Source: Symsagittifera roscoffensis (Eukaryota; Xenacoelomorpha; Acoela; Convolutidae). Taken from it: a stretch of 64,000 bases of DNA. Positions 1 through 10,008 of this stretch are shown here, piece after piece. The notes beneath the pieces were generated by a model, which made no database searches, had not been told where the DNA came from, and saw only the letters and a list, made by a program, of their open reading frames with translations. A program made the translations under genes and the position numbers. The DNA lies in the NCBI RefSeq assembly GCF_963678635.1, contig NC_087068.1:3286001-3350000 (forward strand), given 5' to 3'. How positions within the stretch are numbered: position 1 is the first letter of the stretch; each line of letters begins with the position of its first letter.

Positions 1-198
1 TGTTAACCCGAAAAAAAAATCGGTACTCTGGTTTGCAAGCGTATAACCTCTAGAAGAATGAGGAAAATACCAAGCAAACAGCCTAGTCTGATACTGTGGA
101 TATTACTAGTACAGTCCAACGGGGATCGCTGCTTGGGCCTTTATAACTGTATTTTTATTAATGACGCATTAAAATTCAGCGATCGATATATTTTGCAG

Positions 199-661
199 AC
201 GAGTTGAATATGTTAGTATCTAACAAAAGGCCAGATGATATACCAAAGGATCTCAGAGCAGTGGAAAAGACGGTTACGAATAATAAAATGAGCTCAGCTC
301 CAAACGAGTGCGAGAAAATCGAATTTGAAGGGAAGCGGAATGCCTTCATTCTATATGGAGAGACCTTAGAAAACTCAAACATGACACAGATGAAGCAGAG
401 CTTCGCACCAATGGCTATGGAAGAAATGCATGTCAAGAAAAAAATTTGAAAAATCAGATAGGAAAAGGTTGCAAAACCTTTTTCAAAATTGAACGAACTA
501 AACAATCAAATTTGACTCCGACCGACGTTTTAAGTCTACCTGCTATGCAGAATACATGCGATGAAAATATTAGTAAACAGCACACTGTTGAAAAGAAAAA
601 CGAATTCAGACATTTTTTCAGGAAAGACAAAGATATACAATTAAAGAACAATTTAATTTAA
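199..661 (+). CDS. unrecognised short ORF pair at left edge
   Basis: Two short overlapping open frames (204-449 and 446-661) follow a good acceptor-like TATTTTGCAG ending at 198. The first reads as a charged, Asn/Lys/Glu-rich peptide of about 81 residues, the second as 71 residues rich in Lys. No domain, signal peptide or membrane segment is recognisable. They could be exons of a host gene cut by the window edge, or chance ORFs; the opposite strand is also open across much of the same stretch, which weakens the case. Not a recognised family. Confidence 0.2.
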
Positions 662-904
662 TTTCGCAAGACCCCAACCTAACAGGACTAAAAAAACTGA
701 AACGTGAGTTCACCTGAAAAAAGCTCGAAACGTTTCAAAAACATCAATCATTTGTATTTGACAAATTTCAAAAACAATTATAAATTAATATTATTATTAT
801 ATTGGATTTAGTGATAAATCACAAGGGGTTTCCCCCAAAGGTATTTCTGTTAAAAACGAGTCTACAGTTGTTTCGATTGCAGTCACAAAAGGTAACCCAG
901 GAGC
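662..904. other. AT-rich flank of the giant LTR element
   Basis: No gene seen. Around 725-790 the sequence resembles 27,085-27,150 (shared gaaacgtttc and aaaacatcaa words), so the left flanks of copies 1 and 2 share some repeat ancestry. The likely end of the LTR (TG dinucleotide) is at 905. Confidence 0.4.
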
Positions 905-1482
905 TGTAACATTCGCCCAAATACTACACAGCGACGGAGCGTAGAAAAAGTACCTATTAACGACTGGCAGGCGTCAGTTACCTTAATCCTACTCGTTTTT
1001 CACCGTCTCGACCTTGCCAGTTGATTTTCTGGTCTGTCTAGGGCAAAGTAAAAAGTTGCCATTTTTAGGCCATCAGTCAAACGACTTTTGATCAGCTTTC
1101 GTTTACATGCGAACACAACCACATAGCTGAGTCTCGGATCCTCAGACTACGTGATTGTCATTAAAAACACGGCTCGAACAACCTATTTTAACATGTTTTT
1201 GTGTGACAGTTCTATATTAAATCCATTGGAGATGGATTGACCCTTTCCTCTTTCTAGCTACTCATATTCTGAAATATCAAACAATAACGGTGTTAATTAA
1301 GAGATCTATGACATTCAGGTAGCTACAAAGTTGGTTTTATACAGTCCCTTCACATAAACAGTCTCTGGGGGACCAAGCCTCCGCTCCCGTGATATTCCAG
1401 CGATAACGCTCTTATCTCTTCTGATTTGCGTCCCGGGAGGGTTCCGTGGTATATTTCTTCCCCCACTGTGTCTTATCGTGCG
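905..1482 (-). repeat. 3' LTR (outer part) of copy 1
   Basis: The segment matches 27,397-28,022 almost collinearly. Both begin on the plus strand with TGTA(A/G)CATTCGCCC, so the minus-strand LTR ends in TACA, the usual CA end. It contains a TATA-like TATAAAACC on the minus strand near 1,332-1,340 and a hairpin at 1,221-1,237. The inner LTR boundary cannot be set because no 5' LTR was found. A minus-strand purine run lies at 1,457-1,466 and might be the polypurine tract. Short ORFs over this stretch are not believed. Confidence 0.65.
1221..1237 (-). other. LTR hairpin, ATCCAT/ATGGAT stem
   Basis: ATCCAT TGGAG ATGGAT forms a 6-bp stem. The equivalent in copy 2 is at 27,729-27,745 (one G-U pair), and both LTRs of the plus-strand relative carry it at 35,413-35,429 and 40,405-40,421. 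In element orientation an ACTGTC word follows at a similar distance. This may be a terminator, polyadenylation or packaging structure. Confidence 0.5.
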
Positions 1483-2494
1483 TTGTTGCCACGATAAGAG
1501 GCTTCGTATTTTCCGTCTCTTGTACGACTGTTTTTCACAATTTCTGTCGTTGTTCTTTTTTTCGTCACTTTTTGGCTCAAAATGGCCGTTTTTCGTATTT
1601 CTGAGACTTACCAACTTGAAAATCGAAATTTTGAAAAATAAATATTCCAGAATATTCCGACCCTCCTTTCAAGCACTTTTTTGCTGTTAAGGCCTTTTCT
1701 CTCTGATTCGTGCTTCGTCGGAAGGTTGCGCTGTGCCATCTGGCAGAATGGCACATACTCCCCGGACAGTCCCCATCAATGTCCCTATTGATCGGATAAC
1801 ACCGGGTTATCGTCAAGTAGTTATCCAGTTTTCTGTAGTCAATCTTACAAATCGCATAAGAAAATGAAATTTATCTACCCCACCTCAACTCACTACGTGT
1901 TCACAAATGGCATCCTACTACATCTCACTGCCTTTCAACATTTTCACAAAATTTGCACCATGAGGAGTATCCTAGATAAAATTTCTTTTCCGACTACTTA
2001 CGTCGTCTTGCCATAAAACTTCTTTTCGCTCTTTGTGATTAAAAAGTGGGACGTGGCACGGCCACGCACCCGTTAAAATTAACTTAACTTCACTCACCAA
2101 GTATAATCAGTCATTTATGCGGTCCTTTCAATAGTAAAACTAAGAAACTCTGTGGCTAGGAAAGTTATTGAGTTACCCACCCTTCTCGAGCGAGTTTACT
2201 CAAACTTACCATGTCGCCACACAGTGAATTTGTGTCTTACACAGGTTAAAAACTTCAGTTGTGAATAAATAGGTAAATATACTCACCTATGTTCCTCATA
2301 TACATACATAAATAGCCATAACTAAAATTTCTTTTTCAACAATTTAACAATTGTAACAATTTTCAAAGTTTGGTTTGACCAAACTAGATCAAAACAAAAA
2401 GTTCCACAAGTTCAATAATCAAAACTTGGTTGATTGGTTCTAGTTTTAACACACAAAGACAATCAAGTTTTTTCTCCTTCTCTTCCTTTCTTGC
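1483..2494 (-). other. 3' untranslated region of copy 1
   Basis: No gene recognised between the LTR and the last ORF. A word near 1,757-1,795 (minus-strand TGTCCGGGGAGT next to a GATCAATAGGGAC stretch) resembles 12,442-12,490 inside pol and the SGES-coding repeats of the hinge. The rest is AT-rich. Confidence 0.4.
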
Positions 2495-4882
2495 TCACGT
2501 CTTCACTTGTTCTCTTCGTTCATCATCTTCATTCCATCGCTTCTCCATCCTGATGTTCATCGTCACTGTCTTCCAGAACTTTCTCCAACATGTCCATAGA
2601 GTTGCGGGCCGTGCCCCAACTCTCCTGCTCCAACAGCCTCGTTTGCAACAAGGTAGCAAGTCCACATTCACCTTCTGCTCCCGGTTCCTGCAAAAGCTGT
2701 TGTGAAGACATAGGCTCACGTTTCGTTCTAGGTCAGCTCTTAAGACCTCTTTCTTCTCATCTTCAGTAACACAAGGCGCTCCAGCTACCCGCTTCACCGC
2801 TGTGGTGACCGCGTTCCTGTTTGTCAAGAATGCTCTCTTATAGGCTCCTGGTCCTATATCTAGCTGGAAAGATTGATAGGCTTCCGTGTTCCTCGACATG
2901 TGACGCTTCGCGCGTTCATACATCCATGATGTCATCACTGCACGGAACCAAGGCATCAATATTTGCCTTGACCATATTCTCTCAATGGCTTTAGGTATTC
3001 TCAGAACCTTGCAGGTGGTTCTGAAAAGATCCAATTCACGACTCATCTTCACGTTGCTCAGCTGCTCAGGAGTCGGCACGGCCGTCTCCTGCTCACTTGT
3101 GTCCGCGTTAGCCTCCAGCCATCTCACCGCCAGCATGGCACTAACCACCACGATTGACACCTGTTGATTCTGATCGGGCAACCCCGTAGAGTACAACTCC
3201 TCCACGTCCCATACTAGCATTAGATTCCCGCGTTTGGGGTACCACAACGTCTGCGCCAAGCAGTGGCAAGGATACTCCCCATGGGTTCTCACTATGTTCC
3301 TTCGGGTCCGATACCCTGAGGCTCCCAGCAACGGTTCCACCTCCATCAGAATTCTATGTAAGTCGTCTTTCTCTTCTATGATGGGGAATTCAGTGGGTAA
3401 CGCTCCACTCGCTTTCTGTTTCTGGAACTCACTCACATTGCCTTCGTTTAATCTCAGAAACTCTTCACCCACTACGTCTCGCAACTCGCCTTCAGATCTC
3501 TTCGGGACTGCCCGAAAGATCATTGCCAACAAATCATGCGACCTCTCCGACATTCTGGCCAACCTCACGCACTTTGGCACAGAGAAAAGTTGATCAATCA
3601 ACACCTGCTGTGTCCTCACATCCATCACCACCATGTGTGTAGGATATCTACTACTGCAATATGGTGCGGAGCTTGAACCCACCAGATACTTTGAACCAGT
3701 CGGTTTATGATAGGCTTCACTATCCTTCAGATTCATCTCGTTCTCCAGAGCTTCTCTCCAGCCTCCGATCTTCTGTTCCGTTTGCAATGCTCCAGGGAAT
3801 ACTTCCACGCTGAGGGACGTCACTAGCTCATGGGCACGCTCCAGGCGCTCAAGCGATTCTATCGAACTCGTCATGCTACAAAACCCCAAGGCTGTGATCA
3901 AATTTACGTCCGTCACCCCATGACAGTCCGCGACCAACTCCATGCCACCCTTATCCGACATGCTCAATCTTCCATACAATCGTGCCAGTTGCTGATGCTG
4001 CTCACTCAGCGTAACCAGGCAGTGTCCCAGGTTACAAACATGTCCTTCCATCCCACTGTGTTGAGCCAAGCATGTGCCTTGCTTCAACCAATTACTCGAT
4101 GGACCTTCATCGGACAGCTCCCTGGATGGGTTGCTCTTCCGCTTCGTCAACCTCATGGCCAGCAAAAGATGTATCATGGCCAGATCATGCAAACTCGCGT
4201 CATCATCTAGGTCTAAAGTGATATCCGCCGTCATGTCCCAGATTAAACCGGCGTTAGGATGTGGACACCAAGAAGGCTTCATGAGTTCCCACATCGTCAC
4301 TAGACTGGTTTTCAAGGGACCGTCCCAAGAACCACAATCAAAACTCACTTGCCCCTTTAGCTCGGGAACCGAGGGTTCGACCACTCGTTCTTCCAAAATA
4401 ATTCCCAGCTTGGGTTGTTCCACCATCAGCATTCCAGTTTCTTTAATACGTTCGACCCAGAAATTGAGTACTATGACTTGCTCATAGTCGAAGTACGCTT
4501 CCCTGGCTTCTTCATTTACGAAGGGATTATACGCCATCCCCGGTATGCCAGACACATATTGGAACGACTTCAGTTTCCCTAGTGTTGCAAACTCTTTTTG
4601 TCCTTTGACTGCTTCAATCAACTCCCGGCTCACTTTCAATTCTCTGTTGGAATATCTTCTCACCTCTTCCAACTTGCGATAGCTTTCCATGTCATTCGAC
4701 TCCTTGCTTGGCACAGTCAATGGCATGTCCTGATATAGTTCCAGGAGTGCCCTAAGGAAGTTCCTTTCACAATCAACTCCCTTTTGCCGAATGATCTTTA
4801 TGCATTCTCCCAAAACAGGAGTGGGGATACGATCCACCACGAATCTGACAAAGCAAAGGGGGCATCCTTGCGCTAAGCCCAT
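2495..4882 (-). CDS. Post-pol polyprotein, C-terminal part (ORF F), unknown function
   Basis: A 795-codon open frame is the last coding segment before the 3' LTR. No known domain is recognised. It is mixed hydrophobic/charged, has scattered Cys and Trp, and no clear signal peptide or transmembrane anchor, so it does not look like a Gypsy envelope. It overlaps ORF E by 10 nt (4,873-4,882) in another frame, so it was probably fused to it or coupled by frameshift. Evidence that it is a real protein is the diverged relative at 37,242-39,422, which keeps the reading frame pattern and key blocks such as HGE-P-C-CLA-T-WYP and VWDVEE. The last about 60 codons look frameshifted: another frame (2,529-2,711) gives a more plausible acidic tail. 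Confidence 0.7.
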   Translation of the reverse strand: MGLAQGCPLCFVRFVVDRIPTPVLGECIKIIRQKGVDCERNFLRALLELYQDMPLTVPSKESNDMESYRKLEEVRRYSNRELKVSRELIEAVKGQKEFATLGKLKSFQYVSGIPGMAYNPFVNEEAREAYFDYEQVIVLNFWVERIKETGMLMVEQPKLGIILEERVVEPSVPELKGQVSFDCGSWDGPLKTSLVTMWELMKPSWCPHPNAGLIWDMTADITLDLDDDASLHDLAMIHLLLAMRLTKRKSNPSRELSDEGPSSNWLKQGTCLAQHSGMEGHVCNLGHCLVTLSEQHQQLARLYGRLSMSDKGGMELVADCHGVTDVNLITALGFCSMTSSIESLERLERAHELVTSLSVEVFPGALQTEQKIGGWREALENEMNLKDSEAYHKPTGSKYLVGSSSAPYCSSRYPTHMVVMDVRTQQVLIDQLFSVPKCVRLARMSERSHDLLAMIFRAVPKRSEGELRDVVGEEFLRLNEGNVSEFQKQKASGALPTEFPIIEEKDDLHRILMEVEPLLGASGYRTRRNIVRTHGEYPCHCLAQTLWYPKRGNLMLVWDVEELYSTGLPDQNQQVSIVVVSAMLAVRWLEANADTSEQETAVPTPEQLSNVKMSRELDLFRTTCKVLRIPKAIERIWSRQILMPWFRAVMTSWMYERAKRHMSRNTEAYQSFQLDIGPGAYKRAFLTNRNAVTTAVKRVAGAPCVTEDEKKEVLRADLERNVSLCLHNSFCRNREQKVNVDLLPCCKRGCWSRRVGARPATLWTCWRKFWKTVTMNIRMEKRWNEDDERREQVKT

Positions 4883-6933
4883 GCTATCGCAGAATCGTCT
4901 TTTGAAATCAACGCTCGCAGAGCTTCCATCAAATCCGGCTCCTGCTCCCGTGATTTCGAATCATTACTGGCTTCATATTCCGCCTTTTTGATGCCCATCA
5001 AGCACCAAGCCAACCGTACTTGCAGATCAGTTCTCATGCAAGGATGAGCCAGGTATGCTGCCACCGTAGCAGGTGCATGCATCGATTCGTCGAAGTATCT
5101 CTGGAGGGCCGCCCTCCAGGAGATTTCTTGTAATTTTTCCAATCCGACTTCGTTCGCTTCAGAGGACATTACCGTGCCGTATTCTTTTCGATTCAAGTTT
5201 GAATTCTCTGTGAGCTCTTTCAGATATTCCTGCATGGCTCGCTTCTCGCTCCAAGCCATCAGGTGCCCTCTCGCGGAGTTTCTCGCCTTCAACATTTCCA
5301 CATAACCTCCTGCTGGATCGCCCATGTGGACTGATTCCGGCACAGTGACTCGACTGTACTCGACCACGTCGAGTTGTCCTTCCAGCTTCAACTTGGCTAT
5401 GTTGGTCCGCGAGGGCCTGTAATCTTCAAGTCCTCCAGATCCACATTGACTGTTGATCTCCATCTCTAATTTAGTGTCTGCCAGGGTTCGTGCAGTTTTC
5501 TTTGATCTTACGGCAGTCGTGGTCAGACCTGCCAAGAGCATAGGGGGTATCAGATTCTCTTTTTCTCCCCCTGTCAGCGTTGCACTATCTCCTTGCCCGC
5601 TCTCGCCTGAACGACCTGCGCTCGTTAAAGAGGTCACCACTGCGCTGGCTCTCGACTTCACCACTCTCGGGTTCATGGCTCGACTTCCTGTTTTTCCTTT
5701 TAGTCGCTTCAGCCCCTTCCTGGCTCGTCTAACAGGTAATTTCTTTGTAACCTGCTGATCATCGGCACTGTCTTCTGTTACTGACTCGGTCAGAACATCC
5801 GACTCCCTGGAGTTCACTATTTTCTCCAGGACCTCACGCATGATGGGTTGGTTCAATCCCACCTTCATTATGGACTGCGTCCCATATCGCCTTATCACGT
5901 CCCATGATCTTTCCATGAAATTCACTCGGCTCCAGGTTGTCCCTGTCTTGCCTTCTAGCTCACTCTGATATCTCTCCCATTCCTCTTCCGGCAACGTGCT
6001 CAGGAAGGATACCCTCATTGATTCCTCGATTTTTCTCCTCCTTGGTGACTCATGGAGCAATCTCTGCGGATCCCTGCTTTGGCACTCTCTCGCCTGGCTT
6101 ATTGGGTCTATCGGGGATAAGTCGGCCGACGCCTCCTTCGTAGGGGACATGAAAGACGATGGCGTCATTAGCAATAGACTCCCATCGACTTCCCCATCGT
6201 CGTCTTCACTAAACCGGTATTCTAGCAAGTCTCTCTCCAACGCTCCCAGATCTGTCTCACCCGGTTTTCCCGTCTTTCCCTCGGTTTCGTTATCGTCATC
6301 GTCCTGATCCATCAAATCATCATCACCTGCATCAGGTTTCGGCCTGGGTCTTGAAGGTCCTTGTCGTGAGTCTATGCCCGAGTCCGGCCGAGCCGGTACG
6401 GTCATGTCTCCTGCATGATAAAACAACTCATCATTCACCAGGAATTCTACAGACTCCTCGCCATGTGGTGCCAGGTCCTCTATTGTTATATATGAGCCTC
6501 CTCTGCTCTCCTTTGCCACTTCCATCATCACTACTTTCACTTCTCCTGACCACTTCAGTCTTGATAAGTCATCTGTGGGAGAATACACTTCGTTCCACAT
6601 TTCGGCCGAGACCTCTGGTCTCCTGGAAGGTAGTGCCTTGATCTTCTTTCTACTCCAAGCATCAGGAAATGAGAAGTCAAACGTGTGCGCGGCTGGAACA
6701 TTCCAGCCGATGAAGCGCGGCTCCATCCCTTCACTCCACTTCAACATTCTCTTCTCTGCGTCGCGAGCTGCTCCGATGCGAGGGGCAATGATAGGAGATG
6801 TGACTCCCAACAACATCCTCCTTATCGTTGGATATCGAGGGCATTGGTCCGGCAGCGGCCTGGACCCAGAAAGCCACGCTTGCTGGTTCTCTTTGGCGTG
6901 TGCATAGGCCTCTGGTAAGAATGGCACTCCCAT
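4873..6933 (-). CDS. Post-pol polyprotein, middle part (ORF E), unknown function
   Basis: A 686-codon frame. Residues about 1-170 are compact and possibly folded. The middle (about 190-260) is strongly acidic with Asp runs. A Lys/Arg-rich segment around 390-430 could be a nuclear localisation or RNA-binding patch. The C-terminal 200 residues are helical-looking and charged. It follows ORF D in the same frame, separated only by one TGA (6,961-6,963) and about nine codons, so D and E were probably one chain. No family recognised. Confidence 0.65.
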   Translation of the reverse strand: MGVPFLPEAYAHAKENQQAWLSGSRPLPDQCPRYPTIRRMLLGVTSPIIAPRIGAARDAEKRMLKWSEGMEPRFIGWNVPAAHTFDFSFPDAWSRKKIKALPSRRPEVSAEMWNEVYSPTDDLSRLKWSGEVKVVMMEVAKESRGGSYITIEDLAPHGEESVEFLVNDELFYHAGDMTVPARPDSGIDSRQGPSRPRPKPDAGDDDLMDQDDDDNETEGKTGKPGETDLGALERDLLEYRFSEDDDGEVDGSLLLMTPSSFMSPTKEASADLSPIDPISQARECQSRDPQRLLHESPRRRKIEESMRVSFLSTLPEEEWERYQSELEGKTGTTWSRVNFMERSWDVIRRYGTQSIMKVGLNQPIMREVLEKIVNSRESDVLTESVTEDSADDQQVTKKLPVRRARKGLKRLKGKTGSRAMNPRVVKSRASAVVTSLTSAGRSGESGQGDSATLTGGEKENLIPPMLLAGLTTTAVRSKKTARTLADTKLEMEINSQCGSGGLEDYRPSRTNIAKLKLEGQLDVVEYSRVTVPESVHMGDPAGGYVEMLKARNSARGHLMAWSEKRAMQEYLKELTENSNLNRKEYGTVMSSEANEVGLEKLQEISWRAALQRYFDESMHAPATVAAYLAHPCMRTDLQVRLAWCLMGIKKAEYEASNDSKSREQEPDLMEALRALISKDDSAIAWA

Positions 6934-6960
6934 AGCTGCTCCCGTATCCTTTACTACTGG

Positions 6961-9900
6961 TCATAAGTTCCAAAGCTTCGGGTTGAACTGGATGTGAGAA
7001 AGTTCCTCACGGCCCATTCGGCACTTGAAGTGGTTGTTGAAATCCATCAACATCCAACCTGGCTCCGCTATTCTTCCGAACAGCCTATCGTCACTGGCCA
7101 GCCTTCTCAACTCACTCTGTTCTACCCAGTTCAGCACGGAACAGTCCACGACTGAGACCAGGTTGACGTACAACACCGAATTCCTGTATGCCTTAACTTG
7201 TACATCCGGGAACGCAAAAGACATCACCGGTCCATACACCACTGTGACGAATTCCCGCAGTCCATGGACCAGAGCCAACGGATCAATCCGCATCATGACA
7301 GCCAAGTCCGTCAGTAAGGGCATGCGACAATACTGCTTACACTCACCCGCATCCGTCGCCACCTTGTCTTCTCCCGTGACGCTTCTGTTCTGTTGTAAGA
7401 GGTATTGAAGCAGGATAGTCCTCCAGTCTTTCATCTTCTTGAGCGAGGCGGTTTGCAACTGTGCATTGAACTCACGACTGGGTCCCTGTAGTTGTTCAGG
7501 GTAACGTAACAGCACAAGCAAATCACCCAGTCGACCGTAGGTCATGGCAATCAGAGTCAGGAGTCCATCCAATCTCAAATCTGCTAACGCTTGGGTGAAG
7601 AGGTTCGCCGGCCCCTTCACGAAATTTTCGTGACCAAATGTCACGTATAAGGCTAATACCAGGCCAATCGATAACTTCCTGATGTCTCTGACAAAACTCG
7701 CGATCAAGTTCCGGGATGCCCTAGGATAGCACGTCGACAGGAAGGATGGCGTCCATCCCACTCCCATTCCTCCCAAGATAGCATCCGATCGTTCGTACTG
7801 TGCCCTCGTGGCTAGCACGTCAGCTTGGAACTTGTCCAGTGAGATCGTGTTTACGTCCTGCATTAGTTTCAACATCATGCCCCCAGTTAACTCCCGGGCA
7901 TCAAACAGGTTCTTCAGGCACACGTGTATCTCCTTTATCACTGCCGGCGCGTGCTCGAACGCGTCCTCACCCAAGGTGCACAGCCTTGGTGACAAGTACA
8001 ACCATATATTGTTGTGCGGCTTCGTGCGCAAAGCAATTGCCATGAGATCTTCTTCGGCTGCTGTCATGTTCTTCCTGACTGTCATGCCCAGCTCATTCTC
8101 GGCATTATCCATCTGTCTGAACCAGAGATCATCAGCCACCTGTTGTACTAACAGATGATCGTCATCCACCCCTGGTCTTAGTTTCAGCAATCTGGCAAAG
8201 TTGGACAGCTCCAACCCCAGAACTTCATCTAGCACCAACCGAGTTGTGCTACAATCTCTGAGCCCCTGTATGGCATTCGAAATGTCAGCCCAAATGGCGG
8301 GAAGCTCAGATCGGGACGGGTAGTAACTGTCCGGGTCCACTACTCTGTTCGGGGCAGGAATTATCACATTGAACCTCCCCTCTGCTATTGTTGTGACCAT
8401 TTTGTATACAAATTGAAGGGGTTCTGGTAATGCAGCGTACCCTGGTGACAATACAAAGATCACCTTCACCACGTTTTGGGCGAAGCGTTGTTTTGCTGCT
8501 GCCTCTACCTCAGCCATCGCCGAGAGCAACGTCATTATCGCCTCCCAGATGACCTCGTTACTCGGGATCGACCCATCCGTCAGACGTGACAATAAGCCCC
8601 TGCTTTGCAGATGATCATTTGAGCCTGCAACCACTATTACCTGCGGCTCCATACTGACCACCCTTCGCACACTTATCATCATGCCGATTGCTTGTCCCCA
8701 GTCCAATTTAGATGCCGTCAAGAAAATCACGTCGGGCCAAAAGAGAGAACGGGGCGTATAGAGATAATCGGAACTGGCTACGATCAGATACTTTGCAGCT
8801 TTCATCTCTAAGGGATCGTAAGCTGCGAACAGGCCATCGCCTATTGGGGCCTTCAGTTTCCCATATCTCTGGTCATCTCCATCTACCGTAGTCGTTCGGG
8901 GGTAGTCCCTTGAATACTCGCCAGGCGTCTGACCGGGTGGTTTAGCGAACTGCCTGTACATCTTATGATGCTTGTTATTGGGCTTGTTCTCTGCCTGAAA
9001 CTTGCCCCTTCGAGCAGGTGGCGTCAATTCCCGGGCTCTCTGTCTGACGTCCGTAAGGGATCGTGTGTTCAAAGGTCCAAAGGTTTTGTCCTGCGGCAAC
9101 CCGTTCAAGTCTGCATGTCGGAGCTTAGTCGTAGAGCTGAACTGCTCCTGCTCTGCTAGCAGCCAATCCACACCTGGTATCCGATACAATCGCGACACCG
9201 TGGGACTTTCTCCGCCAATCATTCTCATCGCGTCCTTCCGACACGTCAGGGTATTCATGTTCAGCTTCGTGGACATGTCCGTCTTATACTGTCCCCAATG
9301 ACTAGGGTCTGATCGATTCCAAAGCAGCAGGCTGCCTGGTTCAACTCCCTCCGCAGGCACGGCGCTCGTAGACGATCCTGCTGCTGGAGCAGGGTTTGCC
9401 GTGGCGGGCGGATCGTTCCTCCTAGACACGGTCTGGGAGTTATTTATGTTCTGAACCACTGATCTGCCGAGTCGGCTTTCAAGCGGTTGTGTTCTGGGAG
9501 GAGGAGCAGTCCCTAGCCTCTCTCTCACGTTTGAGCTCGGAGCGGTGGGTGCGGCTACAGCCGTCTCCATTGCCAAGGGCCCTAGGCGGTTGACGAGGGA
9601 TTCGGGCACGCTTGCCCTTATTCTACTTCCTCCGGTCGTTGAGCTGGTCCGAGCCAGAGAACTGGTCGCCCTCGACTCCTGCTCCATTTCTCTCAATTGC
9701 GTCTGAAATACATCATTCATCCAGTGTCTCCCTCGTTGGGTGTTGAAATGTATCCCATCTTTGGTAAGCGCAACATGATCAATCATGCGCAGCGTGTTTT
9801 CGAGATCCAGAAGTCGCAACTCGCCAGGGTTGTTTCTCACCAGATTACGGATCATTTCGTTCCACCGTGTCACGTTGCCGTTCATGAAATCTGCCACTGT

Positions 9901-10008
9901 GGTTCCCATCAGCGGGTTTTGTGGTATCGTGCACAGCACCACAAACCTGGGCCTGTACTTCTCCTTCAGTTCATTCAGGAGAGGCTCCCACTTGCACTCG
10001 GGAGTCAC
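6961..10008 (-). CDS. Post-pol polyprotein: SGNH hydrolase C-terminal half plus second SGNH-like domain (ORF D)
   Basis: A 1015-codon frame continuing the SGNH domain begun in ORF C. Residues 1-110 carry the last beta strand (VVLCTIPQN) and the catalytic block V, D84-G-I-H87. Residues about 110-400 are low-complexity, Ser/Thr/Pro/Arg-rich. Residues about 405-580 look like a second, degenerate SGNH fold: a block I-like VASSDYL (GDS lost), block III-like AGSND (462-465), a VIFVLSP strand, and a DPDSYYP in the block V position with no His. The remaining 430 residues are unrecognised. Copy 2 keeps residues up to about 350 (28,040-28,820). SGNH assignment of the first domain is firm; of the second it is inference. 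Confidence 0.7.
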   Translation of the reverse strand: MTPECKWEPLLNELKEKYRPRFVVLCTIPQNPLMGTTVADFMNGNVTRWNEMIRNLVRNNPGELRLLDLENTLRMIDHVALTKDGIHFNTQRGRHWMNDVFQTQLREMEQESRATSSLARTSSTTGGSRIRASVPESLVNRLGPLAMETAVAAPTAPSSNVRERLGTAPPPRTQPLESRLGRSVVQNINNSQTVSRRNDPPATANPAPAAGSSTSAVPAEGVEPGSLLLWNRSDPSHWGQYKTDMSTKLNMNTLTCRKDAMRMIGGESPTVSRLYRIPGVDWLLAEQEQFSSTTKLRHADLNGLPQDKTFGPLNTRSLTDVRQRARELTPPARRGKFQAENKPNNKHHKMYRQFAKPPGQTPGEYSRDYPRTTTVDGDDQRYGKLKAPIGDGLFAAYDPLEMKAAKYLIVASSDYLYTPRSLFWPDVIFLTASKLDWGQAIGMMISVRRVVSMEPQVIVVAGSNDHLQSRGLLSRLTDGSIPSNEVIWEAIMTLLSAMAEVEAAAKQRFAQNVVKVIFVLSPGYAALPEPLQFVYKMVTTIAEGRFNVIIPAPNRVVDPDSYYPSRSELPAIWADISNAIQGLRDCSTTRLVLDEVLGLELSNFARLLKLRPGVDDDHLLVQQVADDLWFRQMDNAENELGMTVRKNMTAAEEDLMAIALRTKPHNNIWLYLSPRLCTLGEDAFEHAPAVIKEIHVCLKNLFDARELTGGMMLKLMQDVNTISLDKFQADVLATRAQYERSDAILGGMGVGWTPSFLSTCYPRASRNLIASFVRDIRKLSIGLVLALYVTFGHENFVKGPANLFTQALADLRLDGLLTLIAMTYGRLGDLLVLLRYPEQLQGPSREFNAQLQTASLKKMKDWRTILLQYLLQQNRSVTGEDKVATDAGECKQYCRMPLLTDLAVMMRIDPLALVHGLREFVTVVYGPVMSFAFPDVQVKAYRNSVLYVNLVSVVDCSVLNWVEQSELRRLASDDRLFGRIAEPGWMLMDFNNHFKCRMGREELSHIQFNPKLWNL

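Noticed and set aside
1315-1614. 99-codon ORF on the minus strand
   Set aside because: Lies within LTR/UTR sequence that copy 2 does not keep open; a chance frame.
2495-4882. Possible viral envelope as last ORF
   Set aside because: No signal peptide, transmembrane anchor or fusion-peptide-like segment seen; left as unknown.
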